A DNA stretch of 22,009 bases from Solirubrobacteraceae bacterium (GCA_030151725.1 JASLDD010000269.1:1-22009); one strand, 5' to 3'. Positions 6,976-14,586 are shown, counted from the stretch's first letter. Translations and numbers: made by a program. Notes: generated from the letters alone by a model not told the origin.

Positions 6976-7121
6976 CCAAATGCCTCCCTCAAGTCGCCGG
7001 CAAGCTGGATCATAACCCCGTATGTCACCTCTGGGGGACCAACACATTTGAGTAATTTTCGGTTTATGGAAGTGAGAGATTTAGGCGATGCCAGCCCAGG
7101 GCTTGCGAATTAAAAAAGTGT

Positions 7122-7149
7122 TTGCAACTAAAGGTCAATGGGGTACGAT
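7122..7149 (+). promoter_or_regulatory. Promoter of the secreted-protein gene
   Basis: TTGCAA (7122-7127) and TACGAT (7144-7149) with 16-nt spacing form the best sigma-70-type promoter in the window. It is preceded by AT-rich DNA, including TTAAAAAA near 7110, that could act as an UP element. The untranslated leader would be about 38 nt. The rest of the 6976-7193 gap is conspicuously AT-rich for this genome and holds no gene I can support. Confidence 0.6.
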
Positions 7150-7193
7150 CCTTCCCGGCAGGCTGTCGATAGACCTCGCGGGAGGGAGCGCAA

Positions 7194-8759
7194 ATGGTGC
7201 TGAGAGGGATCGTGAAGGGCGTATGGATGCGGGCGTCTCAGCTGCGTCGGTGGGCGCTCGCCATGGCTGTGGCCGTTGGCGCCCCGCTCGGAGTTGTGCT
7301 GGTGGGTGCTGCGCCTGCGCAGGCAGGGCTGCAGCAGGAATTCTCCGTGTTCGACGACTGCCCTGTGAACACCCCGGGAGTGGTCGGGTGCATCGTGTCC
7401 TACACGACCAGCGGGGAATTTCATCTCGGCTCAAAGACTGTGCCGATCAACAAGACGATCACGTTGCAGGGCGGCACGAGCTCCACATCGCCCTACCTCA
7501 TCCCGGCGGCCGACGGAAACACGCTGTCAAAGACGCCGCTGCAGCTTCCGGGCGGGCTGATCGGAGTCGAATTCCTGCCGCCGCTCACCGAAGTCACCAC
7601 CACTGCCGAACTGGCCGGCCCCGTGGCACTCAACGTGGGCAACCTGTTTGCCGGCAGCGGCACAGCGGTCTCGCTGCCGATCAAGGCCAAACTGGACAAC
7701 CCCTCGCTGGGGAGCTCCTGCTACATCGGCTCTGAAAGCACGCCCATCGATCCTCAGCTCACGGCCGGCACCACCAATCCACCGGCGCCCGGCAAACCGA
7801 TCACTGGTGGCAAGGGGACGCTCGAATTTGCCGGCGACGGCAACATCGTGATCGTCAAAGGCGCATCGCTGGTCGACAACACCTTCTCGGTGCCCGGCGC
7901 GAGCGGATGCGCTGGCCTGCTCTCGCTGCTGGTGGACCCGTCTGTGGACCTGATCGCCGGTGTGCCTGCGGCCGCGGGCCACAACACGGCAATCCTCAAC
8001 AGCACTTTCGAGAACGTATCCTCGGCTCTGGTCAAGGCGCAGCGTGAAATCCCCGAGTTGGGACGCTGCGTGAAGCTGGCGGGGGTCAAGGAAGGCAAAG
8101 AAAAGATCTACGGCGGCAGCTACAACGACTCTGGCTGCCTGAGCCCATCCAAGGGCGGCGAGTACGAATGGACGACCGGACCTGGGGCCGACCCGTCGTT
8201 CACGGCCAGCGCAGGCAAGAGCACCCTCGAAGCCGTGGGGGGAGCCTCGACGCTGACGTGTGCGCACGCGGCGACAGCCGGCTCCTACACGGGCGCCAAA
8301 ACGGCCACCGCCACGATCACGTTCACCGGCTGCAAGCTGGCCACGAACAAAGAACCTTGCCAGAGCGCCGGAGCGGCAAGCGGCGAAATCGTTACGGGAT
8401 CGCTGCAGGGCTCGCTGGGCTTCGTCAAGGACGCCGTCGAAGGCGGCCAGCTCAACGTCTCTGTCGGCCTAGATCTGGCGGGCACGCCGAACGTGCTGAC
8501 GGCGGAATGCGCTGGCACGAAACTGGCGGTGACGGGCTCGGTGATCGCGCCGTTCGGCAAGATCGACAAGACCACTTCCAGCAACACGCTGTCCTTCAAA
8601 GCCACCGCAGGCAAACAGGCGTCCGAACAGTTTGAAGGGGGTGCCAAGGACACGCTTGCGACGGCGCTCGGGACGGCCTCTGCGGTGCAGTCTGGGCTGA
8701 CGAGCAAGGCAAAGCTCAAGAGCGCCGAACCGATTGAGGTCAAGGCCGAAGCGCGATAG
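7194..8759 (+). CDS. Secreted Cys-containing protein, lineage-type family, function unknown
   Basis: A 521-aa exported protein. The N-terminus has a Sec signal peptide: Arg-rich start, hydrophobic core ALAMAVAVGAPLGVVLVG, and a probable AQA cleavage site near residue 44. ATG 7194 has GGGAGGGAG a few bases upstream; an internal ATG at 7227 would give a more compact signal peptide. The mature part is rich in Gly, Ser, Thr and Ala, strand-forming, and has dispersed cysteines likely to form disulfides. Residues about 285-400 contain a recognisable module: GRCVKLAGVKEG, then YGGSYNDSGCLSP, GGEYEWTTG, a STLTCAHAA strand, GSYTGAKT and ITFTGCKL. From memory, modules of this pattern occur in many secreted proteins of Solirubrobacterales, but I cannot name a domain. 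No catalytic motif or cell-wall anchor is visible. Its own promoter suggests strong, independent expression. Confidence 0.8.
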   Translation: MVLRGIVKGVWMRASQLRRWALAMAVAVGAPLGVVLVGAAPAQAGLQQEFSVFDDCPVNTPGVVGCIVSYTTSGEFHLGSKTVPINKTITLQGGTSSTSPYLIPAADGNTLSKTPLQLPGGLIGVEFLPPLTEVTTTAELAGPVALNVGNLFAGSGTAVSLPIKAKLDNPSLGSSCYIGSESTPIDPQLTAGTTNPPAPGKPITGGKGTLEFAGDGNIVIVKGASLVDNTFSVPGASGCAGLLSLLVDPSVDLIAGVPAAAGHNTAILNSTFENVSSALVKAQREIPELGRCVKLAGVKEGKEKIYGGSYNDSGCLSPSKGGEYEWTTGPGADPSFTASAGKSTLEAVGGASTLTCAHAATAGSYTGAKTATATITFTGCKLATNKEPCQSAGAASGEIVTGSLQGSLGFVKDAVEGGQLNVSVGLDLAGTPNVLTAECAGTKLAVTGSVIAPFGKIDKTTSSNTLSFKATAGKQASEQFEGGAKDTLATALGTASAVQSGLTSKAKLKSAEPIEVKAEAR

Positions 8760-8771
8760 CGGACGGGTCGG

Positions 8772-8784
8772 GCGCCTGAGGCGC
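8772..8784 (+). terminator. Short GC hairpin after the secreted-protein gene
   Basis: GCGCC-TGA-GGCGC forms a 5-bp stem 12 nt after the stop codon. There is no T-run, so this is a weak terminator candidate. Confidence 0.25.
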
Positions 8785-8871
8785 TCGCGGGCGCTGTGGG
8801 ACGATCAACGCAGCGGGAACGGTTGCTGCGCAGACGCCGGGCTTGCCGAGCGCAAGGCTCCGGTCTATGGA

Positions 8872-8877
8872 TAGGCT
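8872..8877 (+). promoter_or_regulatory. -10 box before a likely leaderless gene
   Basis: TAGGCT lies 9 nt before the GTG at 8887, embedded in TAGGCTGCGC, the same string found before the ATG at 1320. No Shine-Dalgarno sequence is present. Confidence 0.45.
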
Positions 8878-8886
8878 GCGCGTGTC

Positions 8887-9267
8887 GTGGCGGAGACACT
8901 CGACATAGCGATCTCGACCGCCCCTCCGCACGCCTCGGTGAGAGAGGCTGACGTCGAGGAGCTGGAAGAGCTCAAGCACGCTTTGGAGGCCGAGTTCGTA
9001 GACGTGCGTGTCCAGTTCACGGTGCGTGCGCTACCGCCGGGCAGTATCGGCCTTTTCGTCTCACCGGATGAGTTCCTCGTAAAGGTCCTCGAGGGTGCCG
9101 CGGGGGCGGCGGGAGGCTATGCGATGAGGCGCACGCTCGAAACGGTCGATCGCTGGCGCGCAGCCCGGCGCAACCCCGTGCCGGTCAAGGTCCTCGACGA
9201 GGAGGGGCGGGAGATCGGGCTGGAGGACGAGGACCTGACGCCCGGCGACCCTGCGTCGCAGCCGTAG
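8887..9267 (+). CDS. Small alpha/beta protein of unknown function
   Basis: A 126-aa soluble protein starting at GTG 8887. Predicted order: strand (LDIAIST), helix (VEELEELKHALEAEF), long strand (VRVQFTVRALPPGSIG), strand (FLVKVLEG), a Gly/Ala-rich turn and helix (GAAGGYAMRRTLETVDRWRAARR), strand (PVPVKVLDEEGREIGL) and an acidic tail. The P-G-S-x-G turn, the helix ending in W-x-x-x-R-R and the final strand with D-x-x-G-R resemble the short 'effector-associated constant component' proteins of actinobacterial conflict systems. This is only a pattern impression; no NTPase or peptidase partner is adjacent. The convergent 628-aa gene ends 43 bp away. It has no signal peptide or membrane helix. Function unknown. 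Confidence 0.65.
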   Translation: MAETLDIAISTAPPHASVREADVEELEELKHALEAEFVDVRVQFTVRALPPGSIGLFVSPDEFLVKVLEGAAGAAGGYAMRRTLETVDRWRAARRNPVPVKVLDEEGREIGLEDEDLTPGDPASQP

Positions 9268-9309
9268 TGCCACGCTGACTCCGCGCGCTGTGCACGGTCG
9301 GCGAGCGCG

Positions 9310-11196
9310 TCAGGCGCCCGTTTCGGTGGCCCGCTCTTTCCTCCAGGCCGCCTGGCGGGCACGCAGCGATCGAGTCAAATTCAGACACCAACTGACGATC
9401 TGCTGGCCCGCCTTGGGTTCCGTGAGTTCCCCAGGTTGTACGTAGGAGAGCCCCTCACGATCGAACCACGGCTCTTCGCTTGCGAGACGGGCCATCACCG
9501 CCGAGGTGGGGGCGATGGAGGATGTGAGTAGATCAGGCTCCTCGGCTTTGACTGCGTGCTGCTTGGCGAGCGTAGCGGCGAGCGGGCCGATCATCCCGGG
9601 ACTGCCGAAGAGCACCGTCCAGCGGTCCATCATTCCGTGCGCCTCCGCCAGCTCGATCGCTATTGCCGCCAGGGCATCCACGTGGACGAGGTCATATCCC
9701 GGAGGTGGGTGCAGTTCGGTGATGGCGAAGCTCAGGCCGGAGTTGTCCTCCGACGCTGTCAACCTCCGAAGCCATTGTGACGGCAGCACATCGCACAACG
9801 TGACGGGAGTTGTCAGCATCTGCATGAGCAGCACCCAGTATTCGCCCCACGCTGGCACCAGCATGCACGAAAACGATGTGTTGGACACTACGTACGGAGG
9901 GCACTGCTCGGGCTCGGTCGGAAGCTGAGTCAACAAACCGAGGTGTGCGTGCTCGGTGAGCAGTGCCATGACTGTGAGGAGTTCGCCGGGGCGCGGCACG
10001 GTCGTGACCCGCGCGGCCGTCAGCACTCCTCCGCGAGCTGCACCGCGCAGCAGCTCGACCGTGCGCTCATCCGGCGCGTACTGTTCGATCACGAGCTCGA
10101 CGGGCCGAACAACGACCAGTATGTGAGGGACGGGCTCATCGACAATGAAGTCGACCAGAGCCCAGTCGGACACGCTCTGCACAGGGAAGTCGGTGATGGG
10201 GCGCACGTGGAGAGGGCCGGCAGGTTCGCGCCTGACGAGACGCTCCTGCTCGTGCAGTTCCAACTGGGGAAGTGGGTTGATCGCCAGCAGGGTCTCGCGC
10301 ACAGCCTCAGCGGCGTAGTCGGAGGTCCCGTCGATCGCCTCGCTCAACAGCAAGGGCGGATCAACCAGCTCTGAGATGCGGGCGCCTGCGTACTTGCAGT
10401 GACCGTCCCACTCGAGCACGGGCATCCCCAACTCTTCGAGGAGTTGCCCGTACTGCAGGTAGAGCCTCACCGAGAGCGTTGTCGTCCGCTCGACGAAGGA
10501 GCTGTCAGCGGATGCCAGCCCCTCCCTCGATATGTCGATCGCGCGACCCGTCAGCCACTCCTGCGGAACGGCGTCGGGAATCCAGGTGAAGTCCAGGGAC
10601 TCGCGTCGGTCGAGCAACGCCTGTAGACGCACGTCGGGTCTGAGCATCTCCGGGATCGCAGCAATGTCGTCCTCGTCATAAGTCTTCAACTCTGAGTGCA
10701 GGGGAACCTGCATCGCGACCCAGCAAGCCGCAACCACCAGGTACTCGGCTGCCATCGAGTCCTCTTTGAAGTCGCCGCACAGCATCCGGCCAAGCTCCAG
10801 GTATCTCCGGTAGCGGGGGTAGTCCTGCAAGGCCTTGTCCGCCGATTGCGTTGTGTGCCAGAGGGAGGGCCCAGTCGCGCATACCTCGTGCGTCGTGCGG
10901 CAGAGGTCGACGAGAGCTGCCAGGCGCGCACGCGCCCGGCGACTCGTCTCCTGGTCCGTCCCGTTGACGCAAGCACCCACGCGGGCCAGCAGGTGACCGA
11001 ACGCCGAATGCCCGTTGAGGTCAACGTGCAGGCGCTCGTGGTCGGCAACCATCGCACGCATCTCGTGAGGGCCGCCGGGGTAGAGCATGCTTCCCCCGCC
11101 CGGGAGCGTGAAGCCGCTGGGAGCGTGCAGGCTCGATGTACTCGCGCGGAGCACATCGTCGTCCTGGAGCCGAACGGAGTCATGTGAAGGTCCCAT
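9310..11196 (-). CDS. Large protein of unknown function next to tRNA-Tyr
   Basis: A 628-aa protein that I do not recognise. Near the N-terminus (about residues 43-75) is a motif with VADHERLHVDLNGHSAFGHLL, reminiscent of H-x3-H-x-x-x-N segments in hypothetical proteins of Streptomyces; it could bind metal but is not a classical HExxH. Residues 80-260 are predicted mostly helical, with an isolated Cys-rich spot (ARVGACVNG and LVDLCRTTHEVCATG). The second half alternates strands and helices (ILVVVRPVELVIEQY, LLTVMALLTEHAHLGLL, EYWVLLMQMLTTPVTLCDVLP). There is no signal peptide and no clear membrane domain. It lies 62 bp downstream of tRNA-Tyr on the same strand and is a single-gene unit. The ATG at 11196 is taken as the start, although the ribosome site is weak. 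The tRNA-adjacent position hints at acquired DNA, but no integrase or repeats are present. Confidence 0.75.
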   Translation of the reverse strand: MGPSHDSVRLQDDDVLRASTSSLHAPSGFTLPGGGSMLYPGGPHEMRAMVADHERLHVDLNGHSAFGHLLARVGACVNGTDQETSRRARARLAALVDLCRTTHEVCATGPSLWHTTQSADKALQDYPRYRRYLELGRMLCGDFKEDSMAAEYLVVAACWVAMQVPLHSELKTYDEDDIAAIPEMLRPDVRLQALLDRRESLDFTWIPDAVPQEWLTGRAIDISREGLASADSSFVERTTTLSVRLYLQYGQLLEELGMPVLEWDGHCKYAGARISELVDPPLLLSEAIDGTSDYAAEAVRETLLAINPLPQLELHEQERLVRREPAGPLHVRPITDFPVQSVSDWALVDFIVDEPVPHILVVVRPVELVIEQYAPDERTVELLRGAARGGVLTAARVTTVPRPGELLTVMALLTEHAHLGLLTQLPTEPEQCPPYVVSNTSFSCMLVPAWGEYWVLLMQMLTTPVTLCDVLPSQWLRRLTASEDNSGLSFAITELHPPPGYDLVHVDALAAIAIELAEAHGMMDRWTVLFGSPGMIGPLAATLAKQHAVKAEEPDLLTSSIAPTSAVMARLASEEPWFDREGLSYVQPGELTEPKAGQQIVSWCLNLTRSLRARQAAWRKERATETGA

Positions 11197-11258
11197 GCTT
11201 ACTCAGCTCTCGGCGCATGGCGCATAGATCTACCGTCCGTGAGTTGCTCTAACGGACA

Positions 11259-11340
11259 TGGCGGGGGCAGGATTCGAACCTGCGAAGGCAGAGCCAACGC
11301 GTTTACAGCGCGTCCCCTTTGACCGCTCGGGAACCCCGCC
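11259..11340 (-). tRNA. tRNA-Tyr (anticodon GTA)
   Basis: An 82-nt class II tRNA on the minus strand. The acceptor stem GGCGGGG pairs perfectly with CCCCGCC, the discriminator is A, and CCA is not encoded. The anticodon stem is ACGCG/CGCGT with GTA in the loop. A long variable arm (GGCTCTGCC region) is present, as expected for bacterial tRNA-Tyr, and the T arm is CAGGTTCGAATCCTG. A -10 box (TAAACT) lies 11 nt upstream. Confidence 0.95.
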
Positions 11341-11351
11341 GGGGGCTCGTC

Positions 11352-11357
11352 AGTTTA
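11352..11357 (-). promoter_or_regulatory. -10 box of tRNA-Tyr
   Basis: TAAACT on the minus strand, 11 nt upstream of the tRNA 5' end. No clear -35 element is visible. Confidence 0.45.
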
Positions 11358-11408
11358 GGGATTGAGCCTGAGTGCCGGCGGGAGCCGTGTTGGCCGGCGG
11401 GGGTTGTT

Positions 11409-11469
11409 GTTACTCTCGCCGTCAGCTGTATAACCATCGTTACACAGCTGACGACGAAAAGAGAATAAC
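11409..11469. repeat. Extended palindromic hairpin, copy 1 of a two-copy family
   Basis: A two-tier dyad lies between sigA and tRNA-Tyr. The inner stem CGTCAGCTGT (11420-11429) pairs perfectly with 11444-11453. The outer arms GTTACTCTC (11409-11417) and GAGAATAAC (11461-11469) match at eight of nine positions. The 18-bp core at 11428-11445 is itself nearly palindromic. Read in the direction of sigA it is GTGTAACGATGGTTATAC, which matches the core of copy 2 (15771-15788) at 15 of 18 positions. It starts about 37 nt after the sigA stop, so it may end or stabilise sigA mRNA; no T-run follows. Confidence 0.7.
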
Positions 11470-11506
11470 TCCAGCCCAGCCGCCGCCCAAAACGGAGCGG
11501 CGGCCC

Positions 11507-12760
11507 TCAGGATGCCTCGCGCAGCTGTTGGGCTTCGGGCAGCGTCTGCAGCTTTTTCAATGTCCTGTTCTCGATCTGGCGGACGCGCTCGCGGGTGATG
11601 TTGAAGGCGCGACCGACCTCCTCCAGCGTGCGGGAGCGTCCGCCGACGATGCCGTAGCGCATCTCGATGACCTCGCGCTCACGACGCGGCAGGCAGGCGA
11701 GCACCCGCATGACGTTCTCCCGGCGTAGCGCCTCAGAGGCGATCTCGAAGGGAGACTCGGCCGAGACGTCCTCGACGAAGTCTGCGAGCGCGGAGTCGTC
11801 CTCCTCGCCCACAGGCTTCTCCAGTGAGATCGGCTGCTGGGTGATGCGCATGATGTCTCGCACCTCACGGACGGTGCACTCGAGCTCGTCTGCGAGCTCT
11901 GTGGGGCTGGGCTCGCGGCCGAGCTGTTGGATGAGCCGACGTTCGGCGTGGATGAGCTTGTTGAGTCGCTCGACCATGTGCACGGGTATGCGGATCGTGC
12001 GGCCCTTGTCGGCGAGCGAACGGGTGACCGCCTGGCGAATCCACCAGGTGGCGTATGTGGAGAACTTGTAGCCCCTGCGGTAGTCGAACTTCTCGACCGC
12101 CCTGATCAGCCCGAGAGATCCCTCTTGGATCAGATCGAGCAGCGTCAGGCCACGTCCCACGTAGCCCTTGGCGATTGAGACGACCAGTCGCAAATTCGCC
12201 TCGACCATGTGCTGCTTGGCGGCGACGTCGCCGCGCTCGATGCGCTTGGCCAGGGACACCTCCTCTTCGGCGCTGAGCAGTGGCACACGCCCGATGGAGC
12301 GCAGGTACAGACGCAAGGAGTCCAGGCTTGGCTCCACGGTGAGATCGACCTCGGGACGCTTGAGCTCATCCATGCGGGCATGAAGCCCCTGGATCTGCTC
12401 ATCGCGCTCCTCGGCCTCCGACTCCTCATCGTCCAGAGCCGGCTCGCTTGCGACCTCAGACAGCGGATCCCGGGCAGTCACTCGGGCCACATCTGCGCCC
12501 TGTCCGTGGGGGTGCAGCTCGGAGGCGGCGTCGCTGGAACCGATGATGTCGATCCCGTGCTCCTCCAGATAACTGAACAGATCCTGCAACTGCTGGGGAG
12601 AGAGCTCTGCCTCCTCCAGCGCCGTGTCTAGGGCCTCGGCCGCCAGGAACCCCTTGTCCTGACCTTCGGCTATGACCCCCTGCAACTCCTCGATCTCTAC
12701 CACGGCCGTAGCCGGGGCAATCAACAGACCATCAAGCTTCTCGCTCAATTGGACTCCCAA
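11507..12760 (-). CDS. sigA: Primary (housekeeping) RNA polymerase sigma factor
   Basis: A 417-aa group 1 sigma-70 factor (RpoD/SigA), which directs RNA polymerase to most promoters. All regions are present: a 1.1-like segment (residues 20-75), an acidic spacer (80-140), region 1.2 (LRLYLRSIGRVPLLSAEEE, about 149-167), region 2 including the core-binding and -10 recognition motif (EGSLGLIRAVEKFDYRRGYKF then STYATWWIRQAVTRSLAD), region 3 (from RTIRIPVHMVERLNKL) and region 4 with the -35-binding helix-turn-helix (TLEEVGRAFNITRERVRQIE, about 378-397). The start is a TTG: either 12760 (GAGGGGAG about 10 nt upstream) or 12748 (TTGGGAG 5 nt upstream); no ATG or GTG is available near. It is monocistronic by layout, divergent from folE2, and followed by the palindrome at 11409-11469. 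Confidence 0.96.
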   Translation of the reverse strand: MGVQLSEKLDGLLIAPATAVVEIEELQGVIAEGQDKGFLAAEALDTALEEAELSPQQLQDLFSYLEEHGIDIIGSSDAASELHPHGQGADVARVTARDPLSEVASEPALDDEESEAEERDEQIQGLHARMDELKRPEVDLTVEPSLDSLRLYLRSIGRVPLLSAEEEVSLAKRIERGDVAAKQHMVEANLRLVVSIAKGYVGRGLTLLDLIQEGSLGLIRAVEKFDYRRGYKFSTYATWWIRQAVTRSLADKGRTIRIPVHMVERLNKLIHAERRLIQQLGREPSPTELADELECTVREVRDIMRITQQPISLEKPVGEEDDSALADFVEDVSAESPFEIASEALRRENVMRVLACLPRREREVIEMRYGIVGGRSRTLEEVGRAFNITRERVRQIENRTLKKLQTLPEAQQLREAS

Positions 12761-12991
12761 GGACTTACTACTCCCCTCGAAGCGGGCATCCGCTTCGACC
12801 TCCCCTCACCTACGCTAAGCCTCCTGTGCGTTGCGTTTGCATTGGCAGTTGCTTTGCTTCTCGCCGCTGCCCTCGAACCGTGGCCCCGTGATTCCCCTGG
12901 GCGGCTCGACGGGCTAAGTGCGGAGTGATACCAGAATCCCGACCGGAGGAACACGCCTACCGACGGATGGCAACATCTGCTCCCCTGGCGC

Positions 12992-12997
12992 TACGCT
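12992..12997 (+). promoter_or_regulatory. -10 box before the folE2 GTG start
   Basis: TACGCT lies 7 nt before the GTG at 13005, giving a leaderless arrangement similar to those at 1320 and 16522. It decides the choice of GTG 13005 as the folE2 start. Confidence 0.4.
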
Positions 12998-13004
12998 AGC
13001 GACG

Positions 13005-14021
13005 GTGCAGGCGACAAGGGCGACCCTCACTCTGTCTCCAACCCGGGGCGCGGGCGATGATGTGCAGGCGCGCACGCCGACGATCGCCGTTGGGCTCTCG
13101 CGGGTGGGCGTGGTTGGTGTGGAGAAGGTGGTGCGAATCCGCGAGGAGCTGTTCCTGGCGAGCTTCGATTGCTACGTGGATCTGAGCGGCGAGCAGAAGG
13201 GCGCGCACATGTCTCGCTTCGACGAGGTGGTCAATGAGACGATCGGCGCGGTGGTGCTCAGCGAGGCGCCGTTTCGTGCGGAGACGCTTGCTCAGAAAAT
13301 CGCCGAGCTGGTGCGCGCGCGACAGGGCGCCGAGCGCGCGGAGGTCACGATCGCGGCGCGTTATCCGGAGCACAAGCCGGCGCCTGTATCGGGCATCCAG
13401 ACGCAGGAGATCTACACGCTGCACGGTCGTGCTGTGGCCTTCGAGCACGGCACCAGGCGTACGGTCGGGGTGTCCGCCACGGGCATTACTGCGTGTCCTT
13501 GTGCGCAGGAGCTGGTCGCGGCGCGGGCACGCGAGCGGCTGGCCGCCCAGGACTTCTCGGCTGAGCAGATAGACGCGATCCTTGCGACTGTGCCGATCGC
13601 GACGCACAACCAGCGCGGTCTGGCGACGCTTCAGATCGGCTGCACGGAGGACTGCTCCAGTGAGATCGATGCGACGACGCTGCTGGAGATAGCCGAGTCG
13701 AGCATGTCGTCTGAGATATATGAGCTGATGAAGCGTTCAGATGAGCTCGAGGTCGTTGAAAAGGCACACCGTCGTCCCCGCTTTGTCGAGGATTGCGTGC
13801 GCGAGATGATCGCCGGAGCGGTGGCAACGTTCGGGGATCTGGACGGGGCTAGCTTTGTGTCGGCGCGCCAAGAGAACCTCGAGACGATCCACCAGCACAA
13901 CGTGGTCGCCGAACGTCACGGCACGCTGTCTGAGCTGCGCGATGAGATCGCATCGGGTGTCCGCGTCGCTCACCAGACGAGCCTCGAGGAGTGGCTGAAC
14001 GAAGGCGGCCGCGGGGCTTAG
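13005..14021 (+). CDS. folE2: GTP cyclohydrolase FolE2 (type IB)
   Basis: Converts GTP to 7,8-dihydroneopterin triphosphate, the first step towards folate and, in organisms that make it, queuosine. Family motifs are plain: QKGAHMSRF (about residue 65), the metal-ligand segment GITACPCAQE (about 160-169), THNQRG (about 200-205), the Glu-rich EDCSSEIDATTLLEIAESS segment, and ETIHQHN near residue 293. This is the metal-dependent, non-FolE form. The start is uncertain. GTG 13005 (338 aa) fits the -10 box just upstream; GTG 12918 and GTG 13062 are in frame, and the conserved DVQ-like N-terminus begins near 13059, so the true protein may be nearer the usual 260-310 aa. It is divergent from sigA. 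Its stop TAG overlaps the TAA of the convergent pgsA. Confidence 0.94.
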   Translation: MQATRATLTLSPTRGAGDDVQARTPTIAVGLSRVGVVGVEKVVRIREELFLASFDCYVDLSGEQKGAHMSRFDEVVNETIGAVVLSEAPFRAETLAQKIAELVRARQGAERAEVTIAARYPEHKPAPVSGIQTQEIYTLHGRAVAFEHGTRRTVGVSATGITACPCAQELVAARARERLAAQDFSAEQIDAILATVPIATHNQRGLATLQIGCTEDCSSEIDATTLLEIAESSMSSEIYELMKRSDELEVVEKAHRRPRFVEDCVREMIAGAVATFGDLDGASFVSARQENLETIHQHNVVAERHGTLSELRDEIASGVRVAHQTSLEEWLNEGGRGA

Positions 14022-14572
14022 CTGCCGGCGCCGGCGTGTTCGCTCTGCTGCATCCGCCGACGGATGCCAAAGAAGTAGTCAAGGCCCGAGAGCACAGTCA
14101 CGGCGACGGCCACATACAGCAGCGCTGAGACCCACAGGGGCATGCCGTGGACGGCGATGACCGCGAGGATGGCCGCTATCTGAAGGCAGGTCTTGACCTT
14201 GCCGAACATGCTCGCTGCCATCACCACACCCGCCTGGGTTGCCGCCAGGCGCAGCATCGTGACGGCTAGCTCGCGCGTGATGATCACCATGGCCACCCAC
14301 GCTGCCAGTCGGTGCAGTGACACGAGCGACACGAGCGCGGCCACAATCAGCAGCTTGTCTGCCAGCGGGTCCATGAGCTTGCCGAACGTGGTGATGGAGC
14401 CGCGTGCTCGAGCCAGGTAGCCGTCCACGAAGTCCGTGAGGGATGCCAGCGCGAAGACGACCGCCGCGAGCACATCGCCTGCGGGGGTATTGCCGAGCAG
14501 CGCCACCACCAGGACGGGCACGAGCATGATCCGCAGGACGGTCAGAAGGTTAGGCAGGTTCAGCGCAAACAT
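14018..14572 (-). CDS. pgsA: CDP-diacylglycerol-glycerol-3-phosphate 3-phosphatidyltransferase
   Basis: A 184-aa membrane enzyme that makes phosphatidylglycerophosphate from CDP-diacylglycerol and glycerol 3-phosphate, the committed step to phosphatidylglycerol and cardiolipin. The CDP-alcohol phosphotransferase signature (D-G-x2-A-R-x8-G-x3-D-x3-D) is complete: D-F-V-D-G-Y-L-A-R at about 47-55, then FGKLMDPLADK at about 63-73. Several membrane helices surround it (LLTVLRIMLVPVLVVALLG, VLAAVVFALASLTDFVDGYL, AAWVAMVIITRELAVTMLRL, LQIAAILAVIAV, ALLYVAVAVTVLSGL). Some actinobacteria have paralogues of this family with inositol or other alcohols as acceptor; the N-terminal LNLPNLLTVLRI supports the PgsA assignment. 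The ATG at 14572 has no ribosome site, but a CATAAT box lies 8 nt upstream, implying leaderless mRNA. Its end overlaps folE2. Confidence 0.93.
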   Translation of the reverse strand: MFALNLPNLLTVLRIMLVPVLVVALLGNTPAGDVLAAVVFALASLTDFVDGYLARARGSITTFGKLMDPLADKLLIVAALVSLVSLHRLAAWVAMVIITRELAVTMLRLAATQAGVVMAASMFGKVKTCLQIAAILAVIAVHGMPLWVSALLYVAVAVTVLSGLDYFFGIRRRMQQSEHAGAGS

Positions 14573-14580
14573 CAGCCGAC

Positions 14581-14586
14581 ATTATG
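14581..14586 (-). promoter_or_regulatory. -10 box of pgsA
   Basis: CATAAT (five of six to consensus) on the minus strand, 8 nt upstream of the pgsA ATG. It suggests transcription starts at the start codon. Confidence 0.45.

Noticed and set aside
9268..11340. Possible integrated element at tRNA-Tyr
   Set aside because: No integrase, and no second copy of the tRNA 3' end was seen at the far side (9268-9310), so an island boundary cannot be shown.
12918..13004. Longer folE2 starting at GTG 12918
   Set aside because: It would add 29 residues with no family similarity to an N-terminus that is already long; the -10 box at 12992-12997 favours GTG 13005 or later.
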